Positions 25,266-33,349 of a DNA stretch of 64,000 nt are shown here, in pieces. Every line of letters starts with the position of its first letter. The stretch's first letter is position 1. The notes beneath the pieces were generated by a model. The model searched no databases. It was not told where the DNA came from and saw nothing but the letters and a program-made list of their open reading frames with translations. A program made the position numbers and the translations under genes. This DNA comes from Arthrobacter sp. SPG23 (GTDB lineage Bacteria > Actinomycetota > Actinomycetes > Actinomycetales > Micrococcaceae), in contig NZ_JYCN01000025.1 in assembly GCF_000876655.1 (NCBI RefSeq), positions 124,001 through 188,000 on the forward strand, in the 5' to 3' direction.

Positions 25266-27377
25266 ATGGGCACCGTGTCCGCGCCCGTCCCGGAAGAACG
25301 CGAAATCCCCGCAGCGGAAGGCGGAATGATCTCCGCCGCGGCCAGGGTGGCCCTGGTGGGGGTCCACGGTTTCGGAACCCACCACCTCCGCAACCTGGAA
25401 AGGCTCCAGCAGGCCGGGGCCGTTACGCTCGTGGCTGTTGCCGACCCGAATCCGCCGGCGGACGGCGTCCTCCCTCCCGACACCGCAGTGTTCGGCACCC
25501 TCGACGACCTGCTGGCTGCAACGCCGGGGCTCGACGTCGTCATTGTGGCCACGCCCATCCAGACGCACGCACCCTTGGCACTCACAGCCCTCCCCCATGC
25601 CGACCTGTATCTGGAAAAGCCCCCGGTGGCTTCCCTGGCCGACTTCAACCGGCTGCAGGATGCCGCCGCGACGGCCGGGCGGAGTGTCCAGGTGGGCTTC
25701 CAGAGCCTCGGTTCGAATGCACTGCGGGCCATCGAGGACCTGCTCGCCGGCGGGGAAATCGGCACCCTCCTGGGCATCTCAGCCACCGGCCGCTGGGTAC
25801 GGGACCGCGCGTACTACAAGCGGTCGCGCTGGGCCGGGAAGCGCAGCCTGGACGGCGTCGACGTTGTGGACGGCGTGGCCACGAACCCGCTGGCGCACGC
25901 CATCGCCACCGCCTTGAGGATCGCCGGCGCGCGGACCGTGGACGATCTCGCCTCCGTGGAAACGGACCTCTACCGCGCCAACGACATCGAATCGGACGAC
26001 ACCTCCGCCATCCGTGTCCGCACCGCCTCCGGCCTTCCCATCACCTGCGCGCTGACCCTCTGCGCCACCGAATCCGTGGAACCATATGTCACCCTGCAGG
26101 GCAGCGAAGGCACCGCGGTGTTCCACTACACCGAAGACCGCCTCAGCATCAGCACTGCCGCCGGCGAACGCCACGACGTGTTTGGCCGGGACGACCTCAC
26201 CGAGAACCTTCTGGACCACTTGCGGCACCGCGGCCCGCAGGGTCAGCCTGGCCGCACGAAGCTGATCAGCTCCCTCGCGGACAGCGGCGCATTCATGCGC
26301 GTGCTTGAAGCCATCCGCACCGCCGAAGCCCCGGCCCTCATCGCCGGGCAACACCTGGAGTGGGTGGGCGACGGCGACTCAGCCCACGCCGTGATATTCG
26401 GCATCGAAGACGCCCTGGAACGCGCGACGGCGGCGCACGCCACCTTCAGCGAACTGGGCCTGCCCTGGGCCCGGCCCGCGGCCGGCGTGGCGGACGCCTT
26501 GTCACTTTCCGTGCAGGACGCCGGGCACGACGGCGACCCAGCAGCCGCCGCGCGCAGCAGCGCCCCCGCACTGGCCACCCTGCGGAACGGCTCCGGCATT
26601 GGGGCCCGGCTCTCGCCCCGCCCCTACCTGCATCCGGTGCGGTCGCTCGGCGGCGTCACGGTCACCGACCACTTTCCGGCGGACCACCCGTGGCACCTCG
26701 GCGCCGGCATCGGCCTGCAGGATGTGAACGGTACGAACTTCTGGGGCGGCAAGACCTACACCCGTGCCTCCGGACGATACGAGGAACGCCCGGACCACGG
26801 GCGGATCGAGCAGTTGTCCGCCCGAGCGGAACCCTGGTTGCCGGGCGGCGACTCCCTCCGCCAGGAACTCAGCTGGCAGGCGCCGGACGGTGGCGAGCTG
26901 CTCCGCGAGCGCCGCACCACCCGCGCCAGCCGGGTGGATGCCCGCACCTGGCGGCTGGACCTGGCAACGGAACTGACCGCGGTCGTCGACGCTTCGCTGG
27001 GCGGCCCCGGCTCCAACGGTGCCGCCGGAAGCGGCTACGGAGGGTTCTTCTGGCGGCTCCCCGCGTGTTCCGCGGCGGAAGTCTTCACGGCAGAGCGGCA
27101 GGGCGAGGCAGCCGTCCATGGCTCCGTCTCGCCCTGGCTGGCCTGGATGGGGACCTTCCCGCAGGGCACGGCCAGCCTGGTATTTGCCGCCCCCGTCGAG
27201 GCGCCGGACCCCTGGTTCGTCCGGCTGTCCGGCTACCCCGGCGTGGGCTCGGCCCTGGCCTGGGACCGGCCGGTGATCCTCGCCGCGGGACAATCCGTCC
27301 GGCGTTCCTTCACCGTGTGGATCGCCGACGGCACGCTGTCCGCGGCCGAAGCTGCGTCATTGGCCGATCACCGCTAA
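25266..27377 (+). CDS. Gfo/Idh/MocA oxidoreductase fused to a DUF6807 (PmoA) domain, copy 1
   Basis: 703 residues from ATG 25266, with GAGGAGAG upstream. Residues 25-400 are an NAD(P)-dependent Gfo/Idh/MocA module: VALVGVHGFGTHHLRNL nucleotide loop, EKP at 117-119, and KRSRWAGKRSLDGVDVVDGV in the substrate domain. Residues 444-700 are a DUF6807 (PmoA-like) domain with RPYLHPVRSLGGVTVTDHFP and HPWHLGAGIGLQDVNG. The second copy at 40624 has the same length. Stand-alone DUF6807 proteins are common in polysaccharide loci. The fusion suggests oxidation of a sugar followed by a reaction in the second domain. Reaction and substrate are unknown. Confidence 0.85.
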   Translation: MGTVSAPVPEEREIPAAEGGMISAAARVALVGVHGFGTHHLRNLERLQQAGAVTLVAVADPNPPADGVLPPDTAVFGTLDDLLAATPGLDVVIVATPIQTHAPLALTALPHADLYLEKPPVASLADFNRLQDAAATAGRSVQVGFQSLGSNALRAIEDLLAGGEIGTLLGISATGRWVRDRAYYKRSRWAGKRSLDGVDVVDGVATNPLAHAIATALRIAGARTVDDLASVETDLYRANDIESDDTSAIRVRTASGLPITCALTLCATESVEPYVTLQGSEGTAVFHYTEDRLSISTAAGERHDVFGRDDLTENLLDHLRHRGPQGQPGRTKLISSLADSGAFMRVLEAIRTAEAPALIAGQHLEWVGDGDSAHAVIFGIEDALERATAAHATFSELGLPWARPAAGVADALSLSVQDAGHDGDPAAAARSSAPALATLRNGSGIGARLSPRPYLHPVRSLGGVTVTDHFPADHPWHLGAGIGLQDVNGTNFWGGKTYTRASGRYEERPDHGRIEQLSARAEPWLPGGDSLRQELSWQAPDGGELLRERRTTRASRVDARTWRLDLATELTAVVDASLGGPGSNGAAGSGYGGFFWRLPACSAAEVFTAERQGEAAVHGSVSPWLAWMGTFPQGTASLVFAAPVEAPDPWFVRLSGYPGVGSALAWDRPVILAAGQSVRRSFTVWIADGTLSAAEAASLADHR

Positions 27378-27408
27378 CCCGCGTTGGCGAGGTGCACCGG
27401 CCGAGCGC

Positions 27409-27845
27409 GCTAGCCAGTGCGCTCTTGAGCTCCTCCATCGACTTCTTCGCGGCTTCCTCCGGGCTCACCCTGCCGAAGTGGACCTCGGTGGTGAATCGGG
27501 TCAGGATCTCCGGGGCCGGGCTGGACCCTGCCGGCGGCACAACGGGAGCGTCTCCCACCTCATCCGCAATGTCATTGATGAAGGCGGCCGTGGCGGCGTC
27601 GGCCGCGCTCAGCTTGGGCGTGATCGCATCACGCACCTCGGTATTGCCGGGGATGCCGCGGTCAGCCAGCGCAATCCCGCCGGCCTCGACGCTGTTCGCC
27701 AGGAAGAGCTTGGCCCAGTAGCCGGACCACTCACCGTATTCACCCTCGATCTTGATGTTCGGATTCTTGGCCTCGAACGCGTCAATGAGCTTCTGGGTCA
27801 TCCTCTGCCGGACATCCGAGCCCGCCAGGTGAACCGCAGCGTCAC
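27409..27845 (-). pseudogene. Sugar-binding protein remnant: 5' truncated, frameshifted, internally deleted
   Basis: On the minus strand VTLRFTW (from 27845) matches the start of a mature family 1 binding protein. A one-base loss near 27821-27826 then shifts the frame into GSDVRQRMTQKLIDAFEAKN and EGEYGEWSGYW. The next residues, LFLANSVEAGG, correspond to a point about 249 residues later in the intact homolog at 35534 (that is, residues 105-353 are missing). The C-terminal 100 residues then align to the end. Signal peptide, middle lobes and stop codon are gone. It is flanked upstream by the 27874 palindrome. It can make no working protein. Confidence 0.85.
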
Positions 27846-27873
27846 CGGGCCACAGTCAAGGAGTGGCCTGCCT

Positions 27874-27924
27874 TTTGCCGTCTTTGGCCGGAATAACCTG
27901 CGCTTAGCGGCCAAAGACGGCAAA
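27874..27924. repeat. 17-bp perfect inverted repeat beside the pseudogene
   Basis: TTTGCCGTCTTTGGCCG (27874-27890) and its exact complement (27908-27924) are separated by 17 bases. It lies 47 bases past the MFS stop and 29 bases from the broken end of the pseudogene. It may be the MFS terminator, though no T run follows, or a recombination end point. Confidence 0.7.
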
Positions 27925-27970
27925 TTGCGGCCGGAAACCACGCCCGCCGCCGTCAGGCAGCCGCGGGCCC

Positions 27971-29248
27971 TTAGGCAGCCGAGGCCCGCCGTCGGGCGTT
28001 CAGCCACAGCAGCAGTCCGATGACTGCGGCGGACAGCATGCCGAGCGCGCCGGTCACCACCAGCCCGGTCCTGACGCCGAACTCTTCAGTGAGCCACCCT
28101 GCCAGCAGTCCGCCGAGGGCATGCCCGCCCAGCAGCAGCGGCAGGTAGAGGGCCAGGACGCGGCCGCGGACTTCCGCGCCGGCCTCCAGCTGGACGGTGG
28201 TGGCTGCACTGGTCAGGAAGAGCAGCGTCATGACGCCCACCAGCACCAGCATGGCCACGAACAGCTCCTGCGTGGGCATGAGCGCGGCTACGAGCTGGGT
28301 CAGCCCGAACAGCCCGGCACTCACCACGATCCCCCGCCGGCCCAGGGTCCGCAGCCGCGCCGCCAGCAGCGCGCCGGCAAGGGCGCCCGCCGCGCTGAAC
28401 GTGTTGAAGATCCCGAATCCAGCGGCGCCGCTGTGCCAGACGTCTTCGGCGAACGCCGCGAGCACCACCGGCCCGTTCATGCCAAAGGCACCGAGGAGCC
28501 CGGCCAGCAGCATGACCAGCAGCAGGGACGGCCGGCGTCGGACATAGCGGAAGCCCGCGAGCACCTGCCCGCGGCCCCGGAGAGGCGGTGCGCCGGCATA
28601 AAGCTGGGACGTCCGGATCGCGGTGATCAGGCCCAGCACCGCCAGGCACACCACCGCGTTCGCGGCGAAGGCCGCGGCGGAGCCAGCCTTGGCGATCAGC
28701 AGGCCGCCGAGGGCGGGTCCCACCATCGCCCCGAGCTGGCCGATCGCGTTGTTCAGCCCGATCGCGGGACGCAGTGCGGCGTCCCCCACCACCTCGTTCA
28801 CGAACACCTGGCGGGCCGGACCGTCGACGGCGGACGTGATGCCCAGGGCCACGCAGCAGGCGTACACGGCCCAGACGGTGATGCCGCCGCGGGCGTCAAG
28901 GACCGCGAGGGTTAGGGCCAGCAGGGCGGCGATGGACTGGCAGATCAGCAGGATGCGGCGCTTCGGGAACAGGTCCACCAGGATGCCGCTGAGCGGGCCC
29001 ACCACCAGCATGGGCAGGAACTGCAGCGCCACCGCCACGCCCACCGCAGCGGGACTTCCCGTCAGCTGCAGGACCAGCCAGTCCTGGGCGAGGCGCTGCA
29101 TCCACACGCCGGTGCTGCCGGCGAGCTGGATGGCAACGAAGAGTCGGTAGTTGCGCTGCGCCAGCGGGTGGTACCAGCGCAACGGCCGTTCTGAGGACTG
29201 TCCGGGGCCTTGGAGGGACTCAGCGGACTGGGTGCGGTCGGAAGACAC
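27971..29248 (-). CDS. MFS transporter (EntS-like, MFS_3)
   Basis: 425 residues with about twelve membrane segments. WYHPLAQRNYRLFVAIQLAGSTGVW, GPLSGILVDLFPKRRILL and the GPALGGLL segment place it in the EntS/enterobactin-exporter-like MFS_3 group, which mostly exports small molecules. There is no siderophore cluster here, so the substrate is unknown. Nothing ties it to the sugar genes except position. The N-terminal 20 residues are Ser/Gln-rich and cytoplasmic. Confidence 0.82.
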   Translation of the reverse strand: MSSDRTQSAESLQGPGQSSERPLRWYHPLAQRNYRLFVAIQLAGSTGVWMQRLAQDWLVLQLTGSPAAVGVAVALQFLPMLVVGPLSGILVDLFPKRRILLICQSIAALLALTLAVLDARGGITVWAVYACCVALGITSAVDGPARQVFVNEVVGDAALRPAIGLNNAIGQLGAMVGPALGGLLIAKAGSAAAFAANAVVCLAVLGLITAIRTSQLYAGAPPLRGRGQVLAGFRYVRRRPSLLLVMLLAGLLGAFGMNGPVVLAAFAEDVWHSGAAGFGIFNTFSAAGALAGALLAARLRTLGRRGIVVSAGLFGLTQLVAALMPTQELFVAMLVLVGVMTLLFLTSAATTVQLEAGAEVRGRVLALYLPLLLGGHALGGLLAGWLTEEFGVRTGLVVTGALGMLSAAVIGLLLWLNARRRASAA

Positions 29249-29308
29249 GTCGGGCTCAACTCGGTAGTGAAGTGGACCTGCTGGGACGGTGTTGCGGCGC
29301 GGGTGGTG

Positions 29309-29935
29309 CTAGGCGCGCGCCGAGCGCATCTTGACGGCGGCCGAGGCCAGGATCAGGGTGCCGGGCACCACCACGAACAGGGCGGCCAGCATCCAGACGA
29401 ACACAACGGCGGCAAAGAGGGCGGTGGCCAGCAGGAGGGAACCGGTCCAGTCGCGGAACGAAAGCGTCTTGGCGGCATCGAGGGCCCCGGCCCAGGCACT
29501 GCGTGGAGCCGTGCTGCCGGCGGCGTCAGACCATGCAGCAGCGGTGCGCAGGAGCAGGATGGCGCCGGCCGCTGCGAGCACGAGGGTGGCGGGAAGAACC
29601 ACTTCCCGGCCGGGCAGCTGCCCCACCGTCGCGAGCAGGAGGTTCAGGACAATCACGACGGCGGCTGCCGCCGTCGTGATTCCCAGCTTCCAACTGCCCG
29701 GCAGGGCCGAGCGGAACGTGCCCCAGAGGGCACGGAGGGAGTCATCCCTGCCGGAGAGGTGGCGCTCAAGGTGGGCGATCCCCGCGGCATAGGCAGCGGG
29801 GATGGTCACCAGCGGAATGGACAGCACCAGCACCAGCACTCCGGCCAGCAGGGTCTCGGAAAACAGGGCGAAGCGGTTTACCGGGATCCGGTCGTCGTGG
29901 CCTGAGGCGGGCGTGGTGCTGTCCATGATGCTCAT
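29309..29935 (-). CDS. YesL/DUF624-like membrane protein
   Basis: 208 residues with five or six hydrophobic segments (TLLAGVLVLVLSIPLVTIPAA, GITTAAAAVVIVLNLLLATV, WTGSLLLATALFAAVVFVWM). The loop AAYAAGIAHLERHLSGRDDSLRALWGTFRSAL resembles the equivalent part of DUF624 proteins, but similarity is weaker than for the gene at 24252. It lies 19 bases downstream of a sugar permease, last in that operon, which again suggests an importer-linked role. Function unknown. Confidence 0.65.
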   Translation of the reverse strand: MSIMDSTTPASGHDDRIPVNRFALFSETLLAGVLVLVLSIPLVTIPAAYAAGIAHLERHLSGRDDSLRALWGTFRSALPGSWKLGITTAAAAVVIVLNLLLATVGQLPGREVVLPATLVLAAAGAILLLRTAAAWSDAAGSTAPRSAWAGALDAAKTLSFRDWTGSLLLATALFAAVVFVWMLAALFVVVPGTLILASAAVKMRSARA

Positions 29936-29954
29936 TTTCTATCTCAGTCTTCCG

Positions 29955-30884
29955 TCAGCCCTTGAGGCCCTGGGTGGAGACGCCTTCAACAATGTAGCGC
30001 TGGAAGACCAGGAAGAAGATCAGCACCGGCAGCAGAGCCAGGACGGACATGGCGATCATCGCGCCGTAGTCCGAACTCTGGGTCTGGTCCACGAAGAGGC
30101 GCAGGGCCAGCGGCAGCGGGTACTTCTCCGGGGTGTTCAGGTACAGCAGCGGGCCCAGGAAGTCGTTCCAGCTCCAGATGAAGGAGAAGATGGACGTCGA
30201 AATCAGCGCCGGTTTCATCAGCGGGAGCATGATGGAAGTGAAGATCCGGACGTGGCCGGCGCCGTCGATGCGTGCTGCCTCGTCCAGTTCCGCCGGGAGG
30301 TTGCGCATGAACTGGACCATCAGGAACACGAAGAACGCGTCCGCGGCCAGGAACTTTCCGATCAGCAGCGGGATGTAGGTGTCCACGAGGCCCAGCTGCT
30401 GGAAGATGATGTACTGCGGGATGATCACCACGTGGAACGGCAGCAGCAGGGTGGCGATCATCATGCCGAAGAGCGCGCTGCGGCCCGGGAACTTGATCCG
30501 TGCGAAGGCATAGGCCGAAACGCTGGCCGACAGGATGGTGCCCACCACGGCGCCGATGGCCAGGACCAGCGAGTTGGTGAAGAACTGCAGGGTGGACACC
30601 CCGCCGATCCCCTCCATGGCGGTGGTGAAGTTGTCGAAGCTGAAGTTGCTGGACCACAGGGAGGTGTTGGTGCCGCCGATTTCGGCGTTCGGCTTGAACG
30701 AGGAGGCCACCATCCAGAGCGCCGGGTAGAGGACGACGGCGGTGAGGGCGAGCGCCACGATGTGGAAGATGACGCTCTTGGCCCGCTTGGCCCCCACGGA
30801 CTCGGATTTGGGGTTGTACTCGGGTGCCTGAACGGGTGCGGTACCGCCGGCTTTCGGCTGGGTGGGTGTTGCCATGGTTGTCAT
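29955..30884 (-). CDS. ABC sugar transporter permease (MalG/GanQ-like)
   Basis: 309 residues, six membrane segments. The EAA loop is LPAELDEAARIDGAGHVRIF, followed by LPLMKPA. The first 45 residues are a Pro/Lys-rich cytoplasmic tail. The FHVVIIPQYIIFQQLGLVDTY region is usual for CUT1 permeases of the galacto-/arabino-oligosaccharide type. It overlaps the upstream permease by four bases. Confidence 0.92.
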   Translation of the reverse strand: MTTMATPTQPKAGGTAPVQAPEYNPKSESVGAKRAKSVIFHIVALALTAVVLYPALWMVASSFKPNAEIGGTNTSLWSSNFSFDNFTTAMEGIGGVSTLQFFTNSLVLAIGAVVGTILSASVSAYAFARIKFPGRSALFGMMIATLLLPFHVVIIPQYIIFQQLGLVDTYIPLLIGKFLAADAFFVFLMVQFMRNLPAELDEAARIDGAGHVRIFTSIMLPLMKPALISTSIFSFIWSWNDFLGPLLYLNTPEKYPLPLALRLFVDQTQSSDYGAMIAMSVLALLPVLIFFLVFQRYIVEGVSTQGLKG

Positions 30885-31837
30885 TTCGAATCACCGCTGT
30901 AGTGGACCCAGGACTTGGAGGTTTTGAAGAAGATGAGGGTGATGATGCCCACCACGACCACCAGGAGCCAGGCCATCGCCGAGGCGTAGCCCATCCGGAA
31001 GTCGCTGAAGCCCCGCAGGTAGAGGTAGAGGGTGTAGAAGAGGGTGGAGCCGGCCGGGCCGCCTTCACCGTTGGAGATGATGTAGGCCGAGGCGAAGATC
31101 TGGAAGGCGTGGATGGTTTCCATCAGCAGGTTGAAGAAGATCACCGGGGAAAGCATGGGCCAGGTGATGTTGAAGAACTTCCGGACCGGACCGGCACCGT
31201 CCATGGAGGCGGCTTCGTACAGGTCCGCCGGGATCTGCTTGAGGCCGGCGAGGAAGATCACCATCGGGGCACCGAACTGCCAGACGGTCAGCAGGATCAT
31301 CATGGGCATGGTCATGGACGGGTTGCCCACCCAGCCGCCCAGGTTGATGCCGAAGAAGGACAGGCCCTGGTCCACCGGGCCGGAGTCACCGAACATCGCC
31401 TTCCAGACGATGGCGATGGACACGGACGCGCCGATCAGGGACGGGGCATAGAAGGCCGAGCGGTAGAACCCCTGGCCCTTGCGCTTGCTGTTGAGCAGCA
31501 TGGCGACGGCCAGTGCGGCGGCGAGCTTCAGCGGGGTACCGAAGACCACGTAGGACAGGGTCACGCCCACCGACTGCAGGAACCGTTCGTCCTGGAACAG
31601 GGTGGTGTAGTTGTCCAGCCCGATCCATTTGGGCGGTTCGAAGAGGTTGTAGTTGGTGAAGGACAGGTAGAGCGAGGAGATCATCGGGCCCACGGTGAGG
31701 GCGATGAATCCCAGCAGCCAGGGCAGCAGGAAGGTGTAGCCGGCGCGGGCATCCGCCCCCCGCTGCCGCGATTTGCGCGGCAGCGGGGGCGAGGACGACG
31801 ACGACGAACGCCTGCTCAGGGTTGGGCTTTGGGTCAC
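30881..31837 (-). CDS. ABC sugar transporter permease (MalF/GanP-like)
   Basis: 318 residues. After a Ser/Arg-rich tail, AGYTFLLPWLLGFIALTVGPM begins the first membrane segment. The EAA loop is IPADLYEAASMDGAGPVRKF, with FNITWPMLSP after it. Second gene of the importer set that lies divergent from the GH42 gene, so the cargo is probably a beta-galactoside or galactan fragment. No ATPase gene is present. Confidence 0.92.
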   Translation of the reverse strand: MTQSPTLSRRSSSSSSPPLPRKSRQRGADARAGYTFLLPWLLGFIALTVGPMISSLYLSFTNYNLFEPPKWIGLDNYTTLFQDERFLQSVGVTLSYVVFGTPLKLAAALAVAMLLNSKRKGQGFYRSAFYAPSLIGASVSIAIVWKAMFGDSGPVDQGLSFFGINLGGWVGNPSMTMPMMILLTVWQFGAPMVIFLAGLKQIPADLYEAASMDGAGPVRKFFNITWPMLSPVIFFNLLMETIHAFQIFASAYIISNGEGGPAGSTLFYTLYLYLRGFSDFRMGYASAMAWLLVVVVGIITLIFFKTSKSWVHYSGDSK

Positions 31838-31882
31838 GAGTTCATTCCGTCAGTTGTGAATGCCGGGCAGACAATACGCTGC

Positions 31883-33166
31883 TCAGGCGTTCTGCTTGAT
31901 GAGGTCTTCGGCTTCCTTGAACCAGGCGTCGGCCGCGGAGTCAACGGTCAGCTTGCCGAAGTTGAGGTCCGAGCTGATCCGCTTGAACGAAGCCTCCAGG
32001 GTGCCGAAACCGACGATGGGCGGCTCGGGAGCATCCTTGAGGTACTTCTCAATTGACTTCTCGTAGTCCACCACGATCTTGTCAGTGCCTTCGAAGGTGG
32101 TGCCGTCGCGCTGGGTCTTCGAGGCGGGAACGCCGCGGGAAGTCTTGAAGATCTGGCCCACCTCGGGGTCGTTGATCATGAAGTCGATGAAGCGTGCGGA
32201 GGCGTCCTTGAACTTGGTCTTGGCGCTGGCAACCATCAGCATCGACGGCTTGAGGAAGAGGCCCAGGTTGTCCGGATCGTCGGAGGGAACGGGAACGATC
32301 TTCAGCTCCTTGGCGCCGCTGTCAGCGAGGTAGCCGGCCATGAAGTTGTCCCAGGTGTTTTCCGCAACGGTCACGTTGGAGCCGAACGGGGATTTCGGGG
32401 CCAGCTGGGTGGCCCGCTCCTCGGAGACCAGGGCTGGCGTCCCGCGCAGGTCCGACGCCATGTTCCACCAGGTCTTTAGGTCGTCCTTGCTGAAGCCCAG
32501 CTTGCCGTCCTCGGTGAAGGCTTCGATGTTGTTCTGGCGGAGCCAGATGTTGAACTGCCACCAGATGCCGGTGAAGTCCGTGGACCCGAAGATGGTGCCG
32601 TTGCCCTTGGCGCCGACCTCCTTGAGCCAGGACTTGTATTCGTCATAGGTCCAGCTGCCGTCGGGCTCGGAGACCCCGAGGGACTTGAGCTTGGCGGGAT
32701 CGTAGTAAACGGCAAAAGCGTTGGTGCTGGTGGGGATGCCGTAGGTCTTGCCCTTAATCTGGCCGGACGGCAGCAGCGACTTATCGAAGCCCGAGGTGTC
32801 AATCTTCACGGTGCCCAGGTCAAGAAGCTGGTTCCGCTGGCCGTAGTCACGAAGGTAGGAGAGGTCCCACTGCATCACGTCAGGCAGGCCGCCGCCGGCA
32901 GCTTCGGTGGCGCGCTTCTGCCAGTAGCCGGCAAAGTCGGTGAAGTTGCCGTTGACCTTGATATCCGGGTTCTTGGACTCGAACAGTGCGATGGCCTTGC
33001 GGGTGCGGGTGGCGCGGTCATCGTTGCCCCACCAGGTGTAGTTGATGGTGACCGGGTTCGCCGCCGAACCCGTCTGGGCGGGGGCCGGGGAGCCACAAGC
33101 CGCCAGCGCAGCGGCAGATGCGGTGCCCAGCGCCACGGTGGTGAGGAAATTCCTTCTGCTGATCAT
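31883..33166 (-). CDS. Extracellular sugar-binding lipoprotein (divergent from GH42)
   Basis: 427 residues. The signal peptide MISRRNFLTTVALGTASAAA has a twin-Arg motif (SRRNFL), and the lipobox ALAAC puts Cys at residue 24. It is thus a Tat-type lipoprotein, unusual among neighbouring binding proteins. The mature part has the family 1 pattern: TINYTWWGNDDRATRTRKAI, FESKNPDIKVNGNF, DVMQWDLSYLRDYGQRNQLLDL. First gene of the operon with two permeases and the YesL-like protein. The divergent GH42 suggests galacto-oligosaccharide cargo. Confidence 0.9.
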   Translation of the reverse strand: MISRRNFLTTVALGTASAAALAACGSPAPAQTGSAANPVTINYTWWGNDDRATRTRKAIALFESKNPDIKVNGNFTDFAGYWQKRATEAAGGGLPDVMQWDLSYLRDYGQRNQLLDLGTVKIDTSGFDKSLLPSGQIKGKTYGIPTSTNAFAVYYDPAKLKSLGVSEPDGSWTYDEYKSWLKEVGAKGNGTIFGSTDFTGIWWQFNIWLRQNNIEAFTEDGKLGFSKDDLKTWWNMASDLRGTPALVSEERATQLAPKSPFGSNVTVAENTWDNFMAGYLADSGAKELKIVPVPSDDPDNLGLFLKPSMLMVASAKTKFKDASARFIDFMINDPEVGQIFKTSRGVPASKTQRDGTTFEGTDKIVVDYEKSIEKYLKDAPEPPIVGFGTLEASFKRISSDLNFGKLTVDSAADAWFKEAEDLIKQNA

Positions 33167-33186
33167 TAGAGCCTCCTTGCTCGGTT

Positions 33187-33298
33187 GTGTAAGCGCGATT
33201 CCCTGTGATTCTCTGCGACGAGAGCAGTGACGTGGCTTACACGTGCTTTCTGAAACGATACAATATCCTCATTCACAGATTTGGGCAAGCGTTTTCCA
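33187..33298. promoter_or_regulatory. Operator-rich divergent region of the GH42 and importer genes
   Basis: Contains TGAAACGATACA (33251-33262), a TGAAWCG-class site, and on the minus strand TGGAAAACGCTTGCCCA (33298-33282), matching the palindrome at 25128. GTGTAAGC near 33187 and GCTTACAC near 33234 form a wide inverted repeat. The arrangement resembles the region before the fused oxidoreductase at 25266, implying shared control. Confidence 0.55.
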
Positions 33299-33349
33299 AA
33301 CATCAGCTTTCATGCCACGATCGGGTACCAGCATCGACGAAGGAGTCCC

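Noticed and set aside
27310..27801. The 163-codon frame downstream of the fusion, read as a complete small protein
   Set aside because: Its two halves align to distant parts of a sugar-binding protein, it has no signal peptide, and its 3' end runs into the neighbouring gene. It is part of a pseudogene.
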